Assembly (NCBI GenBank): GCA_018828125.1
Contig: JAHJWB010000006.1
Span: 1 to 64,000, forward strand
From: Gammaproteobacteria bacterium
GTDB taxonomy: Bacteria; Pseudomonadota; Gammaproteobacteria; Burkholderiales; Burkholderiaceae_C
Length of the DNA stretch: 64,000 nt
Direction of reading: 5' to 3'
This document shows positions 6,825-15,687 of the stretch, piece by piece (the stretch's first letter is position 1; every line of letters starts with the position of its first letter). The notes beneath the pieces are model-generated. The model made no database searches. It was not told the origin of the DNA and saw nothing but the letters and a program-made list of their open reading frames with translations. The translations under genes and the position numbers were made by a program.

Positions 6825-9163
6825 CCTATACCGTGGCGGTGCGCGAGCTGTGCGAGTTCACTGCCAAGCAGGGTGACCTGGACCTGCGTTTTACGCCCGC
6901 CCCCACTGCGCTGGAAGGCATCGCAGGCCATGCCGTGGCGGCAGCCCGCCGGGGCAAAGGCTACCGCGCCGAGGTGGCATTGAGCGGCAGCTACCAAACC
7001 CTGCGGGTGCGCGGCCGGGCCGATGGGTATGACCCCGAGGCGCAGCGTGTGGACGAGGTCAAAACCTTCAAAGGACGGTTGGACCGCCAACCCGCATCGC
7101 ACCGCCATCTGCACTGGGCGCAGGCCAAGGTGTATGGCTGGCTGCTGTGCCAGCAAGAGCAGCTGGCGCACATCGATGTGGCGCTGGTGTACTTTGACAT
7201 CGGCACGCAGCAAGAGACGGTGCTGACCGAGCACTGCACTGCCGACGACCTGCGCCAGCACTTTGAGGCGCAGTGCCAGCGCTTTTTGGCGTGGGCGACG
7301 CAGCAGGTGGCGCACCGTGTGGCGCGTGACACGGCACTGGGTGCCCTGGCATTTCCGTTTGGCGGTTTTCGCACTGGCCAGCGCCCGCTGGCCGAGGCGG
7401 TGTACAAGGCGGCCACGGCAGGCCGATGCCTGCTGGCGCAGGCGCCCACGGGCATTGGCAAGACCATGGGCACGCTGTTCCCGCTGCTCAAGGCCGCGCC
7501 TGCGCAGCGCATCGACAAGGTTTTTTTTCTGGCGGCCAAAACCTCGGGTCGGCAGACGGCGCTGGATGCGCTCACCCGTCTGGCCCGCTCAGACGAACAC
7601 GTCCCCGGGCTACCGCTGCGCGTGCTGGAGCTGGTGGCGCGTGACAAGGCGTGTGAGTACCCGGGCAACGCCTGCCACGGCGAGTCGTGCCCGCTAGCCC
7701 GGGACTTCTACGACCGGCTGCCCGCCGCCCGCGAGGCAGCAGTGTCGGTGGCTGTCGAGCATGGCAACGCCGGTGGCACCCCGCTGCACCAGGCCCAGGT
7801 GCGCGACGTAGCCCTGCAGCACCAGGTGTGCCCCTACTACCTGAGCCAGGAACTGGCCCGCTGGGCCGATGTGGTGGTGGGCGACTACAACTACTACTTT
7901 GACCTGGGCGGCCTGCTGCACGGCCTGGCGCAAGCCAACGGCTGGCGCACCGCGCTGCTGGTGGACGAGGCCCACAACCTGGTGGACCGCGCCCGCAAGA
8001 TGTACACCGCCGAGCTACGCCCCGCCGCCCTGGCCGAGGCCCGCCGCAGCCCCACCGCTGCGCGCCATGCGCCCGTCAAAAAGGCGCTGAACAAAGTGCG
8101 GCGCAGTTGGGTGGCGCTGGACAAGGCGCAGACCAGCGCCTACGCCGTGCACGATGCCTTCCCCGACAAACTGCTGGCCGCGCTGCAGCAGTGCGGCAGC
8201 ACGCTGACCGAGCACTTTGCCGACCACCCCACCGAGCCCGACGCGGCGCTGCAGGCGTTTTATTTCGACGCGCTGCACATGGTGCGCATGGCGGAGTTGC
8301 TGGGCGCGCATTCAATGGTGGACATCACGCAGCCCACCAAGCTCACCACGGGCTACAACGGCAAAGCCGCCGCGCCCGGCGATTCGCTGGTCTGCATCCG
8401 CAACGTGGTGCCCGCACCGTTTCTACAACCGCGTTTTGCAGCCGCGCACACCAGCACGCTGTTCTCAGCCACCTTGCAGCCCGCGCGTTACTACGCCGAT
8501 CTGCTGGGCCTGCCTGCGAACCATCTGTGGGTGGATGTCGAGTCGCCGTTTGCCGCCACACAACTGCAGGTGCACGTGGCGCGACATATCTCCACCCGCT
8601 ACCCGCACCGCGGCGCGTCGCTGGCGCCCATCGTGGCGCTGATGGCGCAGCAGTTTCAAACGCGGCCGGGCAACTACCTGGCGTTTTTCAGCAGTTATGA
8701 CTACCTGCAGCAAGCCGCCACGCTGTTTGCACAGCAGCACCCCGATGTACCGCAATGGAGCCAGTCGCGCCGCATGCTGGAGTCCGAGCAGCGCGACTTT
8801 TTGGCTCGCTTTACGGACACCAGCCAGGGCATTGCGTTTGCGGTGCTGGGCGGCGCTTTTGCCGAGGGCGTTGATCTGCCAGGCAATCGGCTGATCGGCG
8901 CTTTTTTAGCCACGCTGGGCCTGCCGCAGATCAACCCGGTCAACGAACAGATTCGCGAGCGGATGCAGGCGCTGTTTGGCGCGGGGTATGACTACACGTA
9001 TCTGTACCCGGGGCTGCAGAAGGTGGTGCAGGCTGCGGGGCGGGTGATACGCACGCCCAGCGATGAGGGGGTGGTGCATTTGATGGACGACCGGTTTGGG
9101 CGGGATGAGGTGCGCAGGTTGTTGCCGGGGTGGTGGGGCACCAACCCAACCCGTTCGGGCTGA
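6821..9163 (+). CDS. DinG/XPD-type Fe-S DNA helicase with N-terminal RecB/Cas4-like nuclease domain
   Basis: This 780-residue protein opens with a nuclease-like domain showing the RecB-family signatures GRADGYD (65-71), DEVK (78-81) and QAKVY (101-105). The superfamily 2 helicase follows: Walker A APTGIGKT (208-215), four cysteines C278, C285, C290 and C337 placed as in the XPD/DinG iron-sulfur domain, and DEAH (382-385). The C-terminal motifs include FAEGVDLPG and VIRTPSDEGVVHLMDDRF. Expected activity is 5'-3' ATP-dependent unwinding with attached DNA cleavage. It is translationally coupled to the upstream MmcB-like nuclease, so the pair may be a two-nuclease resection or repair machine. Helicase assignment is firm; the nuclease activity is inference. 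Confidence 0.8.
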   Translation: MTYTVAVRELCEFTAKQGDLDLRFTPAPTALEGIAGHAVAAARRGKGYRAEVALSGSYQTLRVRGRADGYDPEAQRVDEVKTFKGRLDRQPASHRHLHWAQAKVYGWLLCQQEQLAHIDVALVYFDIGTQQETVLTEHCTADDLRQHFEAQCQRFLAWATQQVAHRVARDTALGALAFPFGGFRTGQRPLAEAVYKAATAGRCLLAQAPTGIGKTMGTLFPLLKAAPAQRIDKVFFLAAKTSGRQTALDALTRLARSDEHVPGLPLRVLELVARDKACEYPGNACHGESCPLARDFYDRLPAAREAAVSVAVEHGNAGGTPLHQAQVRDVALQHQVCPYYLSQELARWADVVVGDYNYYFDLGGLLHGLAQANGWRTALLVDEAHNLVDRARKMYTAELRPAALAEARRSPTAARHAPVKKALNKVRRSWVALDKAQTSAYAVHDAFPDKLLAALQQCGSTLTEHFADHPTEPDAALQAFYFDALHMVRMAELLGAHSMVDITQPTKLTTGYNGKAAAPGDSLVCIRNVVPAPFLQPRFAAAHTSTLFSATLQPARYYADLLGLPANHLWVDVESPFAATQLQVHVARHISTRYPHRGASLAPIVALMAQQFQTRPGNYLAFFSSYDYLQQAATLFAQQHPDVPQWSQSRRMLESEQRDFLARFTDTSQGIAFAVLGGAFAEGVDLPGNRLIGAFLATLGLPQINPVNEQIRERMQALFGAGYDYTYLYPGLQKVVQAAGRVIRTPSDEGVVHLMDDRFGRDEVRRLLPGWWGTNPTRSG

Positions 9164-9202
9164 GCTGGTCGAAGCCCTGCGCTGGTCGTAGTGCGTGCTG
9201 TT

Positions 9203-9897
9203 GTTGAGGGCGGAGGCCGGGAGTCGCCCGGCGTGCGAGTAACTTTCTTTCGCGTCGCCGAAAGAAAGTCACCAAAGAAAGGGCGACCCCGCTGTCTGCG
9301 TCCCTTCGCTTCGCTGCGGGCAACCTGTGGTGCTCGCGGGCGGGGTGCGCCGCAGAACTCGCTGCGCGCTGGCGCGCTCCGCTCAAACAACTGCGACGAG
9401 TCAGTCCACGAAGCCTGTGTGTCCTTCGGCACACAGGCCACCCCGCCCGCTGCGCTCCTCGGCGCATACAGAGGGGCTGGGGAGACAACATCCCTTCGGG
9501 CCATAGCTTCGCTGCGCTGCGCTCGGCCCCACCTCGCGGGCGCAAGCGCCAGGCGCTGCGCATGCTGGGCCGAGCGAAGCAATGGCCCGTGTGGATGTTC
9601 GGATGTTCGGATGTCCAAACCCCTGCTGGCTGCGCCTGCATCGGGGCGGTTGCGGGGTGAGCATGCGCGTCGGAGCGCGTATGCCTCGTTGTCTAGCTCG
9701 CCGCAGTTGTCTGAACGGAGCTGCAAAGCAGCGCAGTGAGTTCTGCGGCGCACCCCGCAACCGCCCCGACGCAGGTTGCCCCGTAGCGAAGCGAAGGGGT
9801 CGCAGACTGGGGGTCGCCCTTTCTTTGGTGACTTTCTTTCGGCGACGCGAAAGAAAGTTACTCGCACGCCGGGCGACTCCCGGCCTCCGCCCTCAAC
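9203..9897. repeat. non-coding element with 88-bp perfect inverted arms
   Basis: Bases 9203-9290 and 9810-9897 are reverse complements over 88 bp. The arms contain GAAAGAAAGTCACCAAAGAAA and CCGGGAGTCGCCCGGCG, the latter a hairpin itself. Similarity continues imperfectly inward for about 100 bp more (TTCGCTTCGCTGCGGG, TGCGCCGCAGAACTC). The 519-bp centre has no convincing ORF, and the long shadow ORFs on both strands encode the same peptide from the two arms. It fills the 820-bp gap between the helicase and mnmH. It looks like a repeat-family or non-autonomous mobile element; no transposase is present. Confidence 0.85.
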
Positions 9898-9984
9898 CCA
9901 AACATGCTTCCCAACCCGCACGCCCCATCTAAAAAAACAAGCTAACCCCCACACGGTTGATTGAACCCATGGCCTTCGAAAAGC

Positions 9985-11097
9985 TCAGCGCAAAACGCCC
10001 TCAGCCTGCTCGCGCAAATACGCCATTACCGCAGCCCTATCCCCCTCAAACACAATGCGCTCAGACCGGCTGCTGCGCTGAAACGCATACATCGGGTCGT
10101 AATACTGCCGCATCAGCGCGGTGATCCAGTCCCGGTGCAGGCCTACAGCGCCTGTGTCCCTTTGCAGCGCCAGCGCGCGCACCATCACATCGCGCAAGGT
10201 CTGGTGCAAGCTGCCACCCAAGCGCTTCGCAAGTTTGTCCAGGCTCTCCAGCAAGCGCGTGCCAAACAAATCTGCGCCCGCTTCCGGCCCGTGCGCTGCC
10301 ACAAACGCCGCGCACTGCTGCACCACATAGTCTTGCAATATGCGTTCAACCCGGCGCTCAAAATCGTCCGTCAGGCAGACCATAGGCACCTGCTCCAGCC
10401 GCTGGCGCAGCGGCAGCGGAACCGAACACTTGCCCACGTGGCGCCCTTCGTCTTCCACCACCAAAATGCGATGGCCAGCGGCGCGTTTTTTCAGAATGTC
10501 GATGGCCAGGCGGTTCTCAAAATCGATCTGCGCAGGCTGGCCCTCCACGCGGCTGCCAAAGCTGGATCCGCGGTGGTTGGCGTGTCCTTCCAGGTCCAGC
10601 CCGTTGGCCAGTTGCGCCAGCACCTCGGTCTTTCCGGTGCCCGTCAGGCCGCTGAGCACCACGAACCCACACTCTGCCGACGCAGCCTCTGTGGTCTGCA
10701 GCAAAAACGTGCGCATGGCCTTGTAGCCGCCGATGACACGGGGGTAGGCAATGCCCGCCTCGGTGTGCAACCACTGTTGAACAATCTGCGACCGCAGACC
10801 GCCCCGAAAACAATACAGCACGCCGTGCTGCGCGTGCGCTTGGGCAAACGCGGCCCAGGCTTCAATGCGGTGTTGTTTGGTCTGTCCTGCAACCAGCTGG
10901 TGGCCCAGTGCGATGGCCGCTTGCTGGCCCTGCTGTTTGTAGCAGGTGCCCACCTGCTGGCGCTCGGCGTCGTTCATCAGCGGCATGTTGACCGTACCGG
11001 GGAACGCGCCTTGCACAAACTCCACCGGCGCGCGCACGTCCATCATGGGCACATCGTTCAAGAAGATGTGCGCGTAGTCGGTGAGGTTGTCACGCAT
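9985..11097 (-). CDS. mnmH: tRNA 2-selenouridine synthase
   Basis: The 370-residue protein joins an N-terminal rhodanese domain ([10 protein letters not shown] near the start; active-site loop [10 protein letters not shown]) to a P-loop domain with [11 protein letters not shown]. This is the MnmH/SelU architecture. The enzyme replaces sulfur with selenium in 2-thiouridine at tRNA wobble position 34, using selenophosphate and a geranylated intermediate. ATG at 11097 is preferred; a TTG at 11118 is seven codons upstream. It lies directly downstream of selD in the same operon, which supplies its selenium donor. Confidence 0.92.
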   Translation of the reverse strand: MRDNLTDYAHIFLNDVPMMDVRAPVEFVQGAFPGTVNMPLMNDAERQQVGTCYKQQGQQAAIALGHQLVAGQTKQHRIEAWAAFAQAHAQHGVLYCFRGGLRSQIVQQWLHTEAGIAYPRVIGGYKAMRTFLLQTTEAASAECGFVVLSGLTGTGKTEVLAQLANGLDLEGHANHRGSSFGSRVEGQPAQIDFENRLAIDILKKRAAGHRILVVEDEGRHVGKCSVPLPLRQRLEQVPMVCLTDDFERRVERILQDYVVQQCAAFVAAHGPEAGADLFGTRLLESLDKLAKRLGGSLHQTLRDVMVRALALQRDTGAVGLHRDWITALMRQYYDPMYAFQRSSRSERIVFEGDRAAVMAYLREQAEGVLR

Positions 11098-11124
11098 TGG
11101 CGTCTTTGTTTTCGTCAAACCGTG

Positions 11125-12162
11125 TCAGCGCACTTTCACCGCAAAACGCTGTCGCGCCGTCATCTGCCCCACCGGCTGCAGCGCCAGCCCCAATTCGGCG
11201 GCAACCGCCAAAAAATCCGCTTCGCCCTCGGGTGTCACAGCCACCAGCAAGCCGCCGCTGGTTTGCGGGTCGCACAGCAGCAGTTTTTGCTCTTCGTGTG
11301 CCAGCGGCGCAATCTTGTCGCCATAGCTTTCAAAGTTGCGCAAGGTGCCCCCGGGCGCGCAGCCTTCGGCCAGATAGTGCGACACGCCCGCCAGCCGCGG
11401 CACGGCGGCGTAATCGATCTGCGCGGTCAGACCGCTACCGTCGGCCATTTCCACCAGATGGCCCAACAGGCCAAAGCCGGTGACGTCGGTCATGGCGGCC
11501 ACGCCGGACAGCTTGCCAAAGCGGCTGCCAGGCGTGTTCAACGTGCACATCCAGTTGCGCGCCAGGCCTACGTCTTCGGGTCGCAGTTTGGATTTTTTCT
11601 CGGCTGTCGTCAGGATGCCAATGCCCAGCGGCTTGGTGAGGTACAGGCGGCAACCTGCGGTCGCAGTGTCGTTGCGCTTGAGGTGGCGCTTGTCTACCAC
11701 GCCCGTCACCGCCAGCCCAAAAATGGGCTCGGGCGCGTCAATGGAATGCCCGCCCGCCAGCGGTATGCCCGCGGCATCACATGCCGCTCGCCCACCGCGC
11801 ACGACGTCACGCGCCACCTCCGGCGGGAGCACGTTGACGGGCCAGCCCAGGATGGCAATGGCCATCAACGGGTCGGCGCCCATGGCGTAGATGTCGCTGA
11901 TGGCGTTGGTGGCTGCAATGCGCCCAAAGTCATACGGGTCGTCGACGATGGGCATGAAGAAGTCTGTGGTGGATACCACGCCGCGGTCACCGTCCAGCGC
12001 GTACACGGCCGCGTCGTCACGCGATGTGTTGCCCACCCACAGGCGCGGGTCCAGCGTTTGCGACCCACTGCCCGCCAGGATCACGTCCAGCACTTTGGGG
12101 CTGATCTTGCAACCACAACCGGCGCCGTGGCTGTATTGGGTAAGGCGGATGGGTTCGGTCAT
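11125..12162 (-). CDS. selD: selenide, water dikinase (selenophosphate synthase)
   Basis: This 345-residue protein begins [19 protein letters not shown], with the family's active-site Cys-Gly-Cys-Lys loop. The catalytic position is an ordinary cysteine, not selenocysteine. Other family features are [37 protein letters not shown] (seen in parts) and [16 protein letters not shown]. It makes selenophosphate from selenide and ATP. It heads a two-gene operon with mnmH. No selA, selB or selC is in the window, so tRNA selenation is the visible use. An in-frame extension upstream to 12393 overlaps the divergent gene and is rejected. Confidence 0.93.
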   Translation of the reverse strand: MTEPIRLTQYSHGAGCGCKISPKVLDVILAGSGSQTLDPRLWVGNTSRDDAAVYALDGDRGVVSTTDFFMPIVDDPYDFGRIAATNAISDIYAMGADPLMAIAILGWPVNVLPPEVARDVVRGGRAACDAAGIPLAGGHSIDAPEPIFGLAVTGVVDKRHLKRNDTATAGCRLYLTKPLGIGILTTAEKKSKLRPEDVGLARNWMCTLNTPGSRFGKLSGVAAMTDVTGFGLLGHLVEMADGSGLTAQIDYAAVPRLAGVSHYLAEGCAPGGTLRNFESYGDKIAPLAHEEQKLLLCDPQTSGGLLVAVTPEGEADFLAVAAELGLALQPVGQMTARQRFAVKVR

Positions 12163-12222
12163 GGGATGGGTCTGATGGGGTGGCAAAGCCGACCAATATA
12201 GCAAGGCGGTATAAGGCGTCTC

Positions 12223-12906
12223 ATGCTGTCTGCCGACGAACAATCTGCTTTTGAAGAATCCATTGCCCGCGTGCGGGCGCTTGCCACCCGCGCGCTGCAG
12301 CGTGCGAACCAGGAGAACGGCGAGAACGGAGCGAACGAAGCCATTTCCTTCACCGCGCAACTGCACCGCAGCCTGGACAGCGTGGCCGCGCAAGCGGCAT
12401 CCTCAGGCCCCGTGCCCGACTGCAAGGCGGGCTGCGCCCACTGTTGCCATGTGCGGGTCGAAGCGACGGAACCCGAGGTGTTTCGCATTGCGCAGCACCT
12501 CGCCGCCCAGCCCGCGGACACCCTGAGCGGCGTGGTCGCCCGCCTGCGCCAGCACATCGCCAATGCCCAGAACGGTGCCATGCGCCAGCCCTGCAGCTTT
12601 TTGGCGGAGGACCGCTGCACCATCTACCACGTGCGCCCCGCCGCGTGCCGCAAGGCGCATTCCCTGTCGGTGCTGCACTGCGCCACGCAGGCGCCTGAGA
12701 TTCCGCAAAACTTGCGTCTGTTGCTGGATGCCGAGGCGCTGATGGCCGGCACCGCACTGGCCTATCGCGACGTGCACTTGCCCGCCAGCGCGCACGAGCT
12801 GAATGCCGCCGTGTTGGCCGCGCTGACCGACGCTTCTGCGCAAGAACGCTGGTACCACGGCGACCCAACGGCATTGGCGCTGCCTCTCAGAATTGATGTG
12901 TCTTGA
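12223..12906 (+). CDS. YkgJ-family cysteine cluster protein
   Basis: The 227-residue protein has the cluster [13 protein letters not shown] (about residues 67-79) and a second group [21 protein letters not shown], fitting the C-x3-C-x2-CC...C...C pattern of the UPF0153/YkgJ family. These proteins are thought to bind zinc or an Fe-S cluster; no reaction is established. The gene is divergent from selD with 60 bp between them. Its stop overlaps the region of an upstream start candidate of the next gene, but the real start of that gene is 100 bp further on. Confidence 0.8.
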   Translation: MLSADEQSAFEESIARVRALATRALQRANQENGENGANEAISFTAQLHRSLDSVAAQAASSGPVPDCKAGCAHCCHVRVEATEPEVFRIAQHLAAQPADTLSGVVARLRQHIANAQNGAMRQPCSFLAEDRCTIYHVRPAACRKAHSLSVLHCATQAPEIPQNLRLLLDAEALMAGTALAYRDVHLPASAHELNAAVLAALTDASAQERWYHGDPTALALPLRIDVS

Positions 12907-13004
12907 CTTCTGTCAAGCCCGGCGACCTTCATCGGCACACAATGCCGAGGATTCGCAGCCGACGATTGCCAAGCGCAACAGCTCCTGTCCCCCGCCACCA
13001 CCGG

Positions 13005-13538
13005 ATGAACATGCCCTCACCCCTGCACTCCCTGATCGCCGCCACCTTGGTCTTGCCGCTCATGCCTGTGCTGGTGGGCTGCAGCAAGCCCGAAGCCAGC
13101 GGCCCCGCGCAGGCCGGTTTTGATGCGCTGGTGGCGTCGTGCACGCAGTTTCTGGCCGCCCGCGCACCCCATGTACGCCCCGGTGGCAGCGGCGAATGGA
13201 CCAAAACCGGCTACAGCCCCGCGCTCGTGCAGCCTGAACTGAACCGCACCGAGTCACCAGTGACGCCCTATGTGGCCAAGATCGTCGTAAAAGACAACGA
13301 AGCACAGGCCACCGCCACCACCGAGGCCGGCGCCCAGGCCATCACGCTGACCCCCGCACACCTGCTGTCCAACCGTACGCACACTTTTGTCTACAGCTTT
13401 GATGGTGCAGCATGGCGCTGGCAGAACGGGCAGTTGCTGACCAAGATTCCGGGGCAAAACGACACCATCGTGGCGCTGACGCTGGCGGACATGGCGGCCA
13501 CAGGGCCCAAGGGGTTTGGGGGATGTTTGCCGCGTTGA
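13005..13538 (+). CDS. putative lipoprotein of unknown function
   Basis: A hydrophobic leader of about 24 residues ends in the lipobox VLVGC, so the mature protein should be lipid-anchored. The remaining 150 or so residues (THTFVYSFDGAAWRWQNGQLL, in parts) match no family I recognise. Two ATGs (13005 and 13011) are possible starts. The longer frame opening at 12903 would add 34 residues before the signal sequence and overlap the previous stop, so it is unlikely. Confidence 0.65.
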   Translation: MNMPSPLHSLIAATLVLPLMPVLVGCSKPEASGPAQAGFDALVASCTQFLAARAPHVRPGGSGEWTKTGYSPALVQPELNRTESPVTPYVAKIVVKDNEAQATATTEAGAQAITLTPAHLLSNRTHTFVYSFDGAAWRWQNGQLLTKIPGQNDTIVALTLADMAATGPKGFGGCLPR

Positions 13539-13598
13539 TGTTGGCGGATGGCGAGCGGGGGCCAAGTTGGAAGTGGGTGCCGCAGAGCACTTCCACGT

Positions 13599-13644
13599 TA
13601 ACAGCTAACAGCTAACAGCTAACAGCTAACAGCTAACAGCTAAC
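13599..13644 (+). repeat. heptanucleotide tandem repeat (TAACAGC)6.6
   Basis: Six exact TAACAGC units are followed by TAAC. The array runs straight into a dispersed repeat copy. It is intergenic, 60 bp after the lipoprotein stop. Exact identity of the units suggests recent slippage and probable length variation between strains. Confidence 0.95.
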
Positions 13645-13705
13645 AAATTGATAGCTGGCAGCGCTTGTACAATAAGCGCTGGAGGCTAATTTGGCTTTAT
13701 TTTTT
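13645..13705 (+). repeat. dispersed 55-bp repeat
   Basis: AAATTGATAGCTGGCAGCGC, then AATAAGCGCTGGAGGCTAATTT. It abuts the heptanucleotide array without a gap. Confidence 0.85.
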
Positions 13706-13720
13706 GATCCTAATGCGGTA

Positions 13721-13741
13721 GAGCGCAGCGAGACTGCGCTC
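13721..13741 (-). terminator. hairpin at the 3' end of a small minus-strand gene
   Basis: GAGCGCAG-CGAGA-CTGCGCTC is a perfect 8-bp stem beginning 3 bp beyond the stop codon of the gene ending at 13744. There is no U-tract in the minus-strand transcript, so termination is only suggested. Confidence 0.35.
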
Positions 13742-13743
13742 CC

Positions 13744-14055
13744 CTACAGATCCTCAGCCGCGCGGGTTTCAGCAAACACAGTTTTGCCACCACCCGCCGG
13801 CAGGTAGCGCTCTTGCAGTGCCAAGGCCTCCCCCAATGCTTCTGTCGGCTGCGCAGGGCGCGTCGCCAAGTCCTGCAGGAGGGGTGCGCCAGGGGTCCAG
13901 TCCGTCCCCGTCGGGCTGAAAGCCAAAACGCTCAAAAACAGCACAATTAAAAATACCCCGACCACGAAAGTGCGCCAATCACCCGAGGCGCCAGACGGGT
14001 ACGGCGCACGCATCTCAGAGGGAGATACGGTGGGGAACTGACCGGACGATTTCAT
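13744..14055 (-). CDS. small single-pass membrane protein, unknown
   Basis: The 103-residue product has a polar N-terminus (about 28 residues), one strongly hydrophobic segment TFVVGVFLIVLFLSVLAF, and a polar C-terminal part rich in Ala, Leu and Glu. A GAGG ribosome site precedes the ATG. No family is recognised. It begins a run of small minus-strand genes (13.7-15.3 kb) that may be stress-related, given their position near the NHEJ operon; that is conjecture. Confidence 0.5.
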   Translation of the reverse strand: MKSSGQFPTVSPSEMRAPYPSGASGDWRTFVVGVFLIVLFLSVLAFSPTGTDWTPGAPLLQDLATRPAQPTEALGEALALQERYLPAGGGKTVFAETRAAEDL

Positions 14056-14181
14056 GGCGACCTCGGTTCAAGACATGGGTATAGATGGAACTGCAGTTGT
14101 TGTGCAGCAGGTTTTGGTGAAGCGGATCGGTTGGATCGGCGAAGGCGGAGGCAAAGGCCGGTGGAGGGACAGTGAAGAGCG

Positions 14182-14418
14182 CTAGCGCTTTTTGTTGTCC
14201 GTCTCGCCGATTTCCGCCCGACCCATGCGCGACGAAGGCTTTTGCTGGGGATGCTTTTCGATTTTTCCCAATCGATGCCCAGATGCATCTACCGCATCGG
14301 CGGGCCCCACACCGGGTTGCTCTCCGCCTGCGCGGTTGGCATAGACAGGGCCTGAGTGGCCGTCCTCGTCTTTGAGGCCGTATTGACTGAATTCCGGGAC
14401 GGGTTGTTTGGTTGCCAT
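14182..14418 (-). CDS. small hydrophilic protein, unknown
   Basis: The 78-residue protein is highly polar (MATKQPVPEFSQYGLKDEDG, RMGRAEIGETDNKKR) and probably disordered, with no hydrophobic segment. The start at 14418 is chosen because the residues before it are encoded by non-coding-like sequence. No strong ribosome site is visible. It resembles small hypothetical proteins of Comamonadaceae in style only; no function is assigned. Confidence 0.45.
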   Translation of the reverse strand: MATKQPVPEFSQYGLKDEDGHSGPVYANRAGGEQPGVGPADAVDASGHRLGKIEKHPQQKPSSRMGRAEIGETDNKKR

Positions 14419-14462
14419 GGTGATGTCGTTTGGAATGGTGGTGGGGATGTCGCGGACGGGGA

Positions 14463-14609
14463 TCAGCCCAGGGGCTTCCACACCGGAGGTTCAGGATCAG
14501 GAAACCGCAGCGGCTCGCGCTGAGGGCGCAACGCCGCTTGAGACTGCCGCATGCGCTTGATCGCACGGGGTTTGAGCACATGAGAACCGGTACGGTGGCT
14601 GCTGGACAT
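14463..14609 (-). CDS. short basic protein, 48 residues, unknown
   Basis: The ATG at 14609 is preceded by CAGGAGAT, a good ribosome site at the right distance. The product (MSSSHRTGSHVLKPRAIKRM... ending PPVWKPLG) is strongly basic with many Arg, Lys and Pro. It lies 44 bp upstream of the next minus-strand gene and may be co-transcribed with it. The ribosome site is the main support. Confidence 0.45.
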   Translation of the reverse strand: MSSSHRTGSHVLKPRAIKRMRQSQAALRPQREPLRFPDPEPPVWKPLG

Positions 14610-14840
14610 GGCGATCTCCTGAAACGAACGGTGGCGGTGACTTGACTCTTGACTTGGCTCTATTACCCCCGCACCCGCAGGACCAGAACGTAAGACAACG
14701 TTGATTCCAGACATCAGAAGTAAGCCACCTCAGCGCGCCCCAGGCAGGACTACACAACGGTGCGGCCCCACCCTACTGGTACCGGCCGTGGGGCTGCCCT
14801 ACCGTGTTCGTGATCCAAACCACAAGCAAGGACGGTCGGT

Positions 14841-15056
14841 ATGCAAAGAAAAGGGCCTAGAAAAAGCGGCACGCGCCAGCGGGCTGTGCTGCTGCCGCTG
14901 GAAACGTTTTTGGCCCTGACGGACATGCCGGCTTCACAGCGGCAAGGACGTGGAAGAGCCAGTCAGGCGAAAGATGGGAAAGAGGAAACACGGCGCCAAG
15001 GCGCGACCACAAGGAAAACCACGGTGTGCAGCGTTGCAACGCGGCAGCCCCGTTGA
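14841..15056 (+). CDS. possible short basic protein, 71 residues
   Basis: An AAGGACGG sequence lies before the ATG. The product is rich in Arg, Lys and Gln after a short LLPLETFLAL stretch. It could be real or a chance frame in GC-rich DNA; nothing else supports it. Confidence 0.25.
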   Translation: MQRKGPRKSGTRQRAVLLPLETFLALTDMPASQRQGRGRASQAKDGKEETRRQGATTRKTTVCSVATRQPR

Positions 15057-15083
15057 ACACCACGCAGAAAGAATGCCGCGCGG

Positions 15084-15305
15084 CTAGGGCGACCGCTCCA
15101 GTTCCTGCGCAAGCATTTGTCGTCCTTTCGGTGTGATCGCCAGCACCCTTGCAAACTGCTGTGCGTCGGCGGTGGTGGTGCTGGGCAGCATCACAGACAC
15201 CAGATCTGCAGCACGCAGCACCCGCAGTTTGTCTATATTGGCTTCTTGATCCACGGTGAGTGGAAGTTGGGTCTGCGCAATTTCTCGAAGGTATTCAAAC
15301 GGCAT
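15084..15305 (-). CDS. hypothetical protein, 73 residues
   Basis: GGAGAG precedes the ATG at 15305. The product, beginning MPFEYLREIAQTQLPLTVDQ and ending in ITPKGRQMLAQELERSP, reads as a compact, possibly winged-helix-like small domain (ITPKGRQML resembles the end of DNA-binding wings). Codon use is that of the host. Function unknown. Confidence 0.5.
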   Translation of the reverse strand: MPFEYLREIAQTQLPLTVDQEANIDKLRVLRAADLVSVMLPSTTTADAQQFARVLAITPKGRQMLAQELERSP

Positions 15306-15687
15306 GTGGGCTCTCCTGCAGGCGTGACAGAAAGTGCATTGTGGTAACCAAGGCACGAGCGATCCGTAACAAATTCACAATTCCACAACCTGCGCAGGGA
15401 AGTCGTTTCTCGGCGGTCACGGTTACGACTCGAGCGTTTTGACCGTGTACCCCCATTCCAAAAACTGACTGCGCAGATGCTGCAGGGAACGCTTGCCATA
15501 CCTAGCGTGTAGGTAGCCGCACCGTCACAGATGACAAGAGCGCCTGCCGATGGAGCTGAGCAAGACCAGTGCCGTAGGAGACCACCCACGCCTGCAAGGG
15601 CTGCAGCCCGATGCGCCGACGACGCGGGTTCAGAGATCCTTAGAGCATTGCTGCAATGCAGCGTGTTCTTAACTATCAGCCCACTTC
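15306..15687. other. intergenic region without a supported gene
   Basis: This 382-bp stretch separates the small minus-strand genes from the NHEJ-linked operon. A short minus-strand frame around 15420-15510 reads like a protein end (SLQHLRSQFLEWGYTVKTLES, in parts) but has no start codon. The rest should hold the promoter of the operon beginning at 15688. I see no clear -35/-10 pair. Confidence 0.4.

Noticed and set aside
8992-9954. Long minus-strand ORF of 320 codons and a matching plus-strand ORF (9191-9739)
   Set aside because: Both are readings of the 88-bp inverted arms and G/C-rich centre. They encode the same arm peptide on both strands and have no ribosome site or recognisable domain.
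9961-12201. A 746-codon plus-strand ORF
   Set aside because: It is the complement of mnmH and selD; its translation is Gln/His/Arg-rich, typical of antisense frames in GC-rich genes.
11125-12393. SelD with a 77-residue N-terminal extension
   Set aside because: The extension overlaps the divergent YkgJ gene and has no homology; the conserved SelD N-terminus starts at 12162.
15420-15530. Minus-strand peptide ending in QFLEWGYTVKTLES as a small gene
   Set aside because: The frame is protein-like, but it has no ATG, GTG or TTG start and a stop lies about 36 codons upstream.
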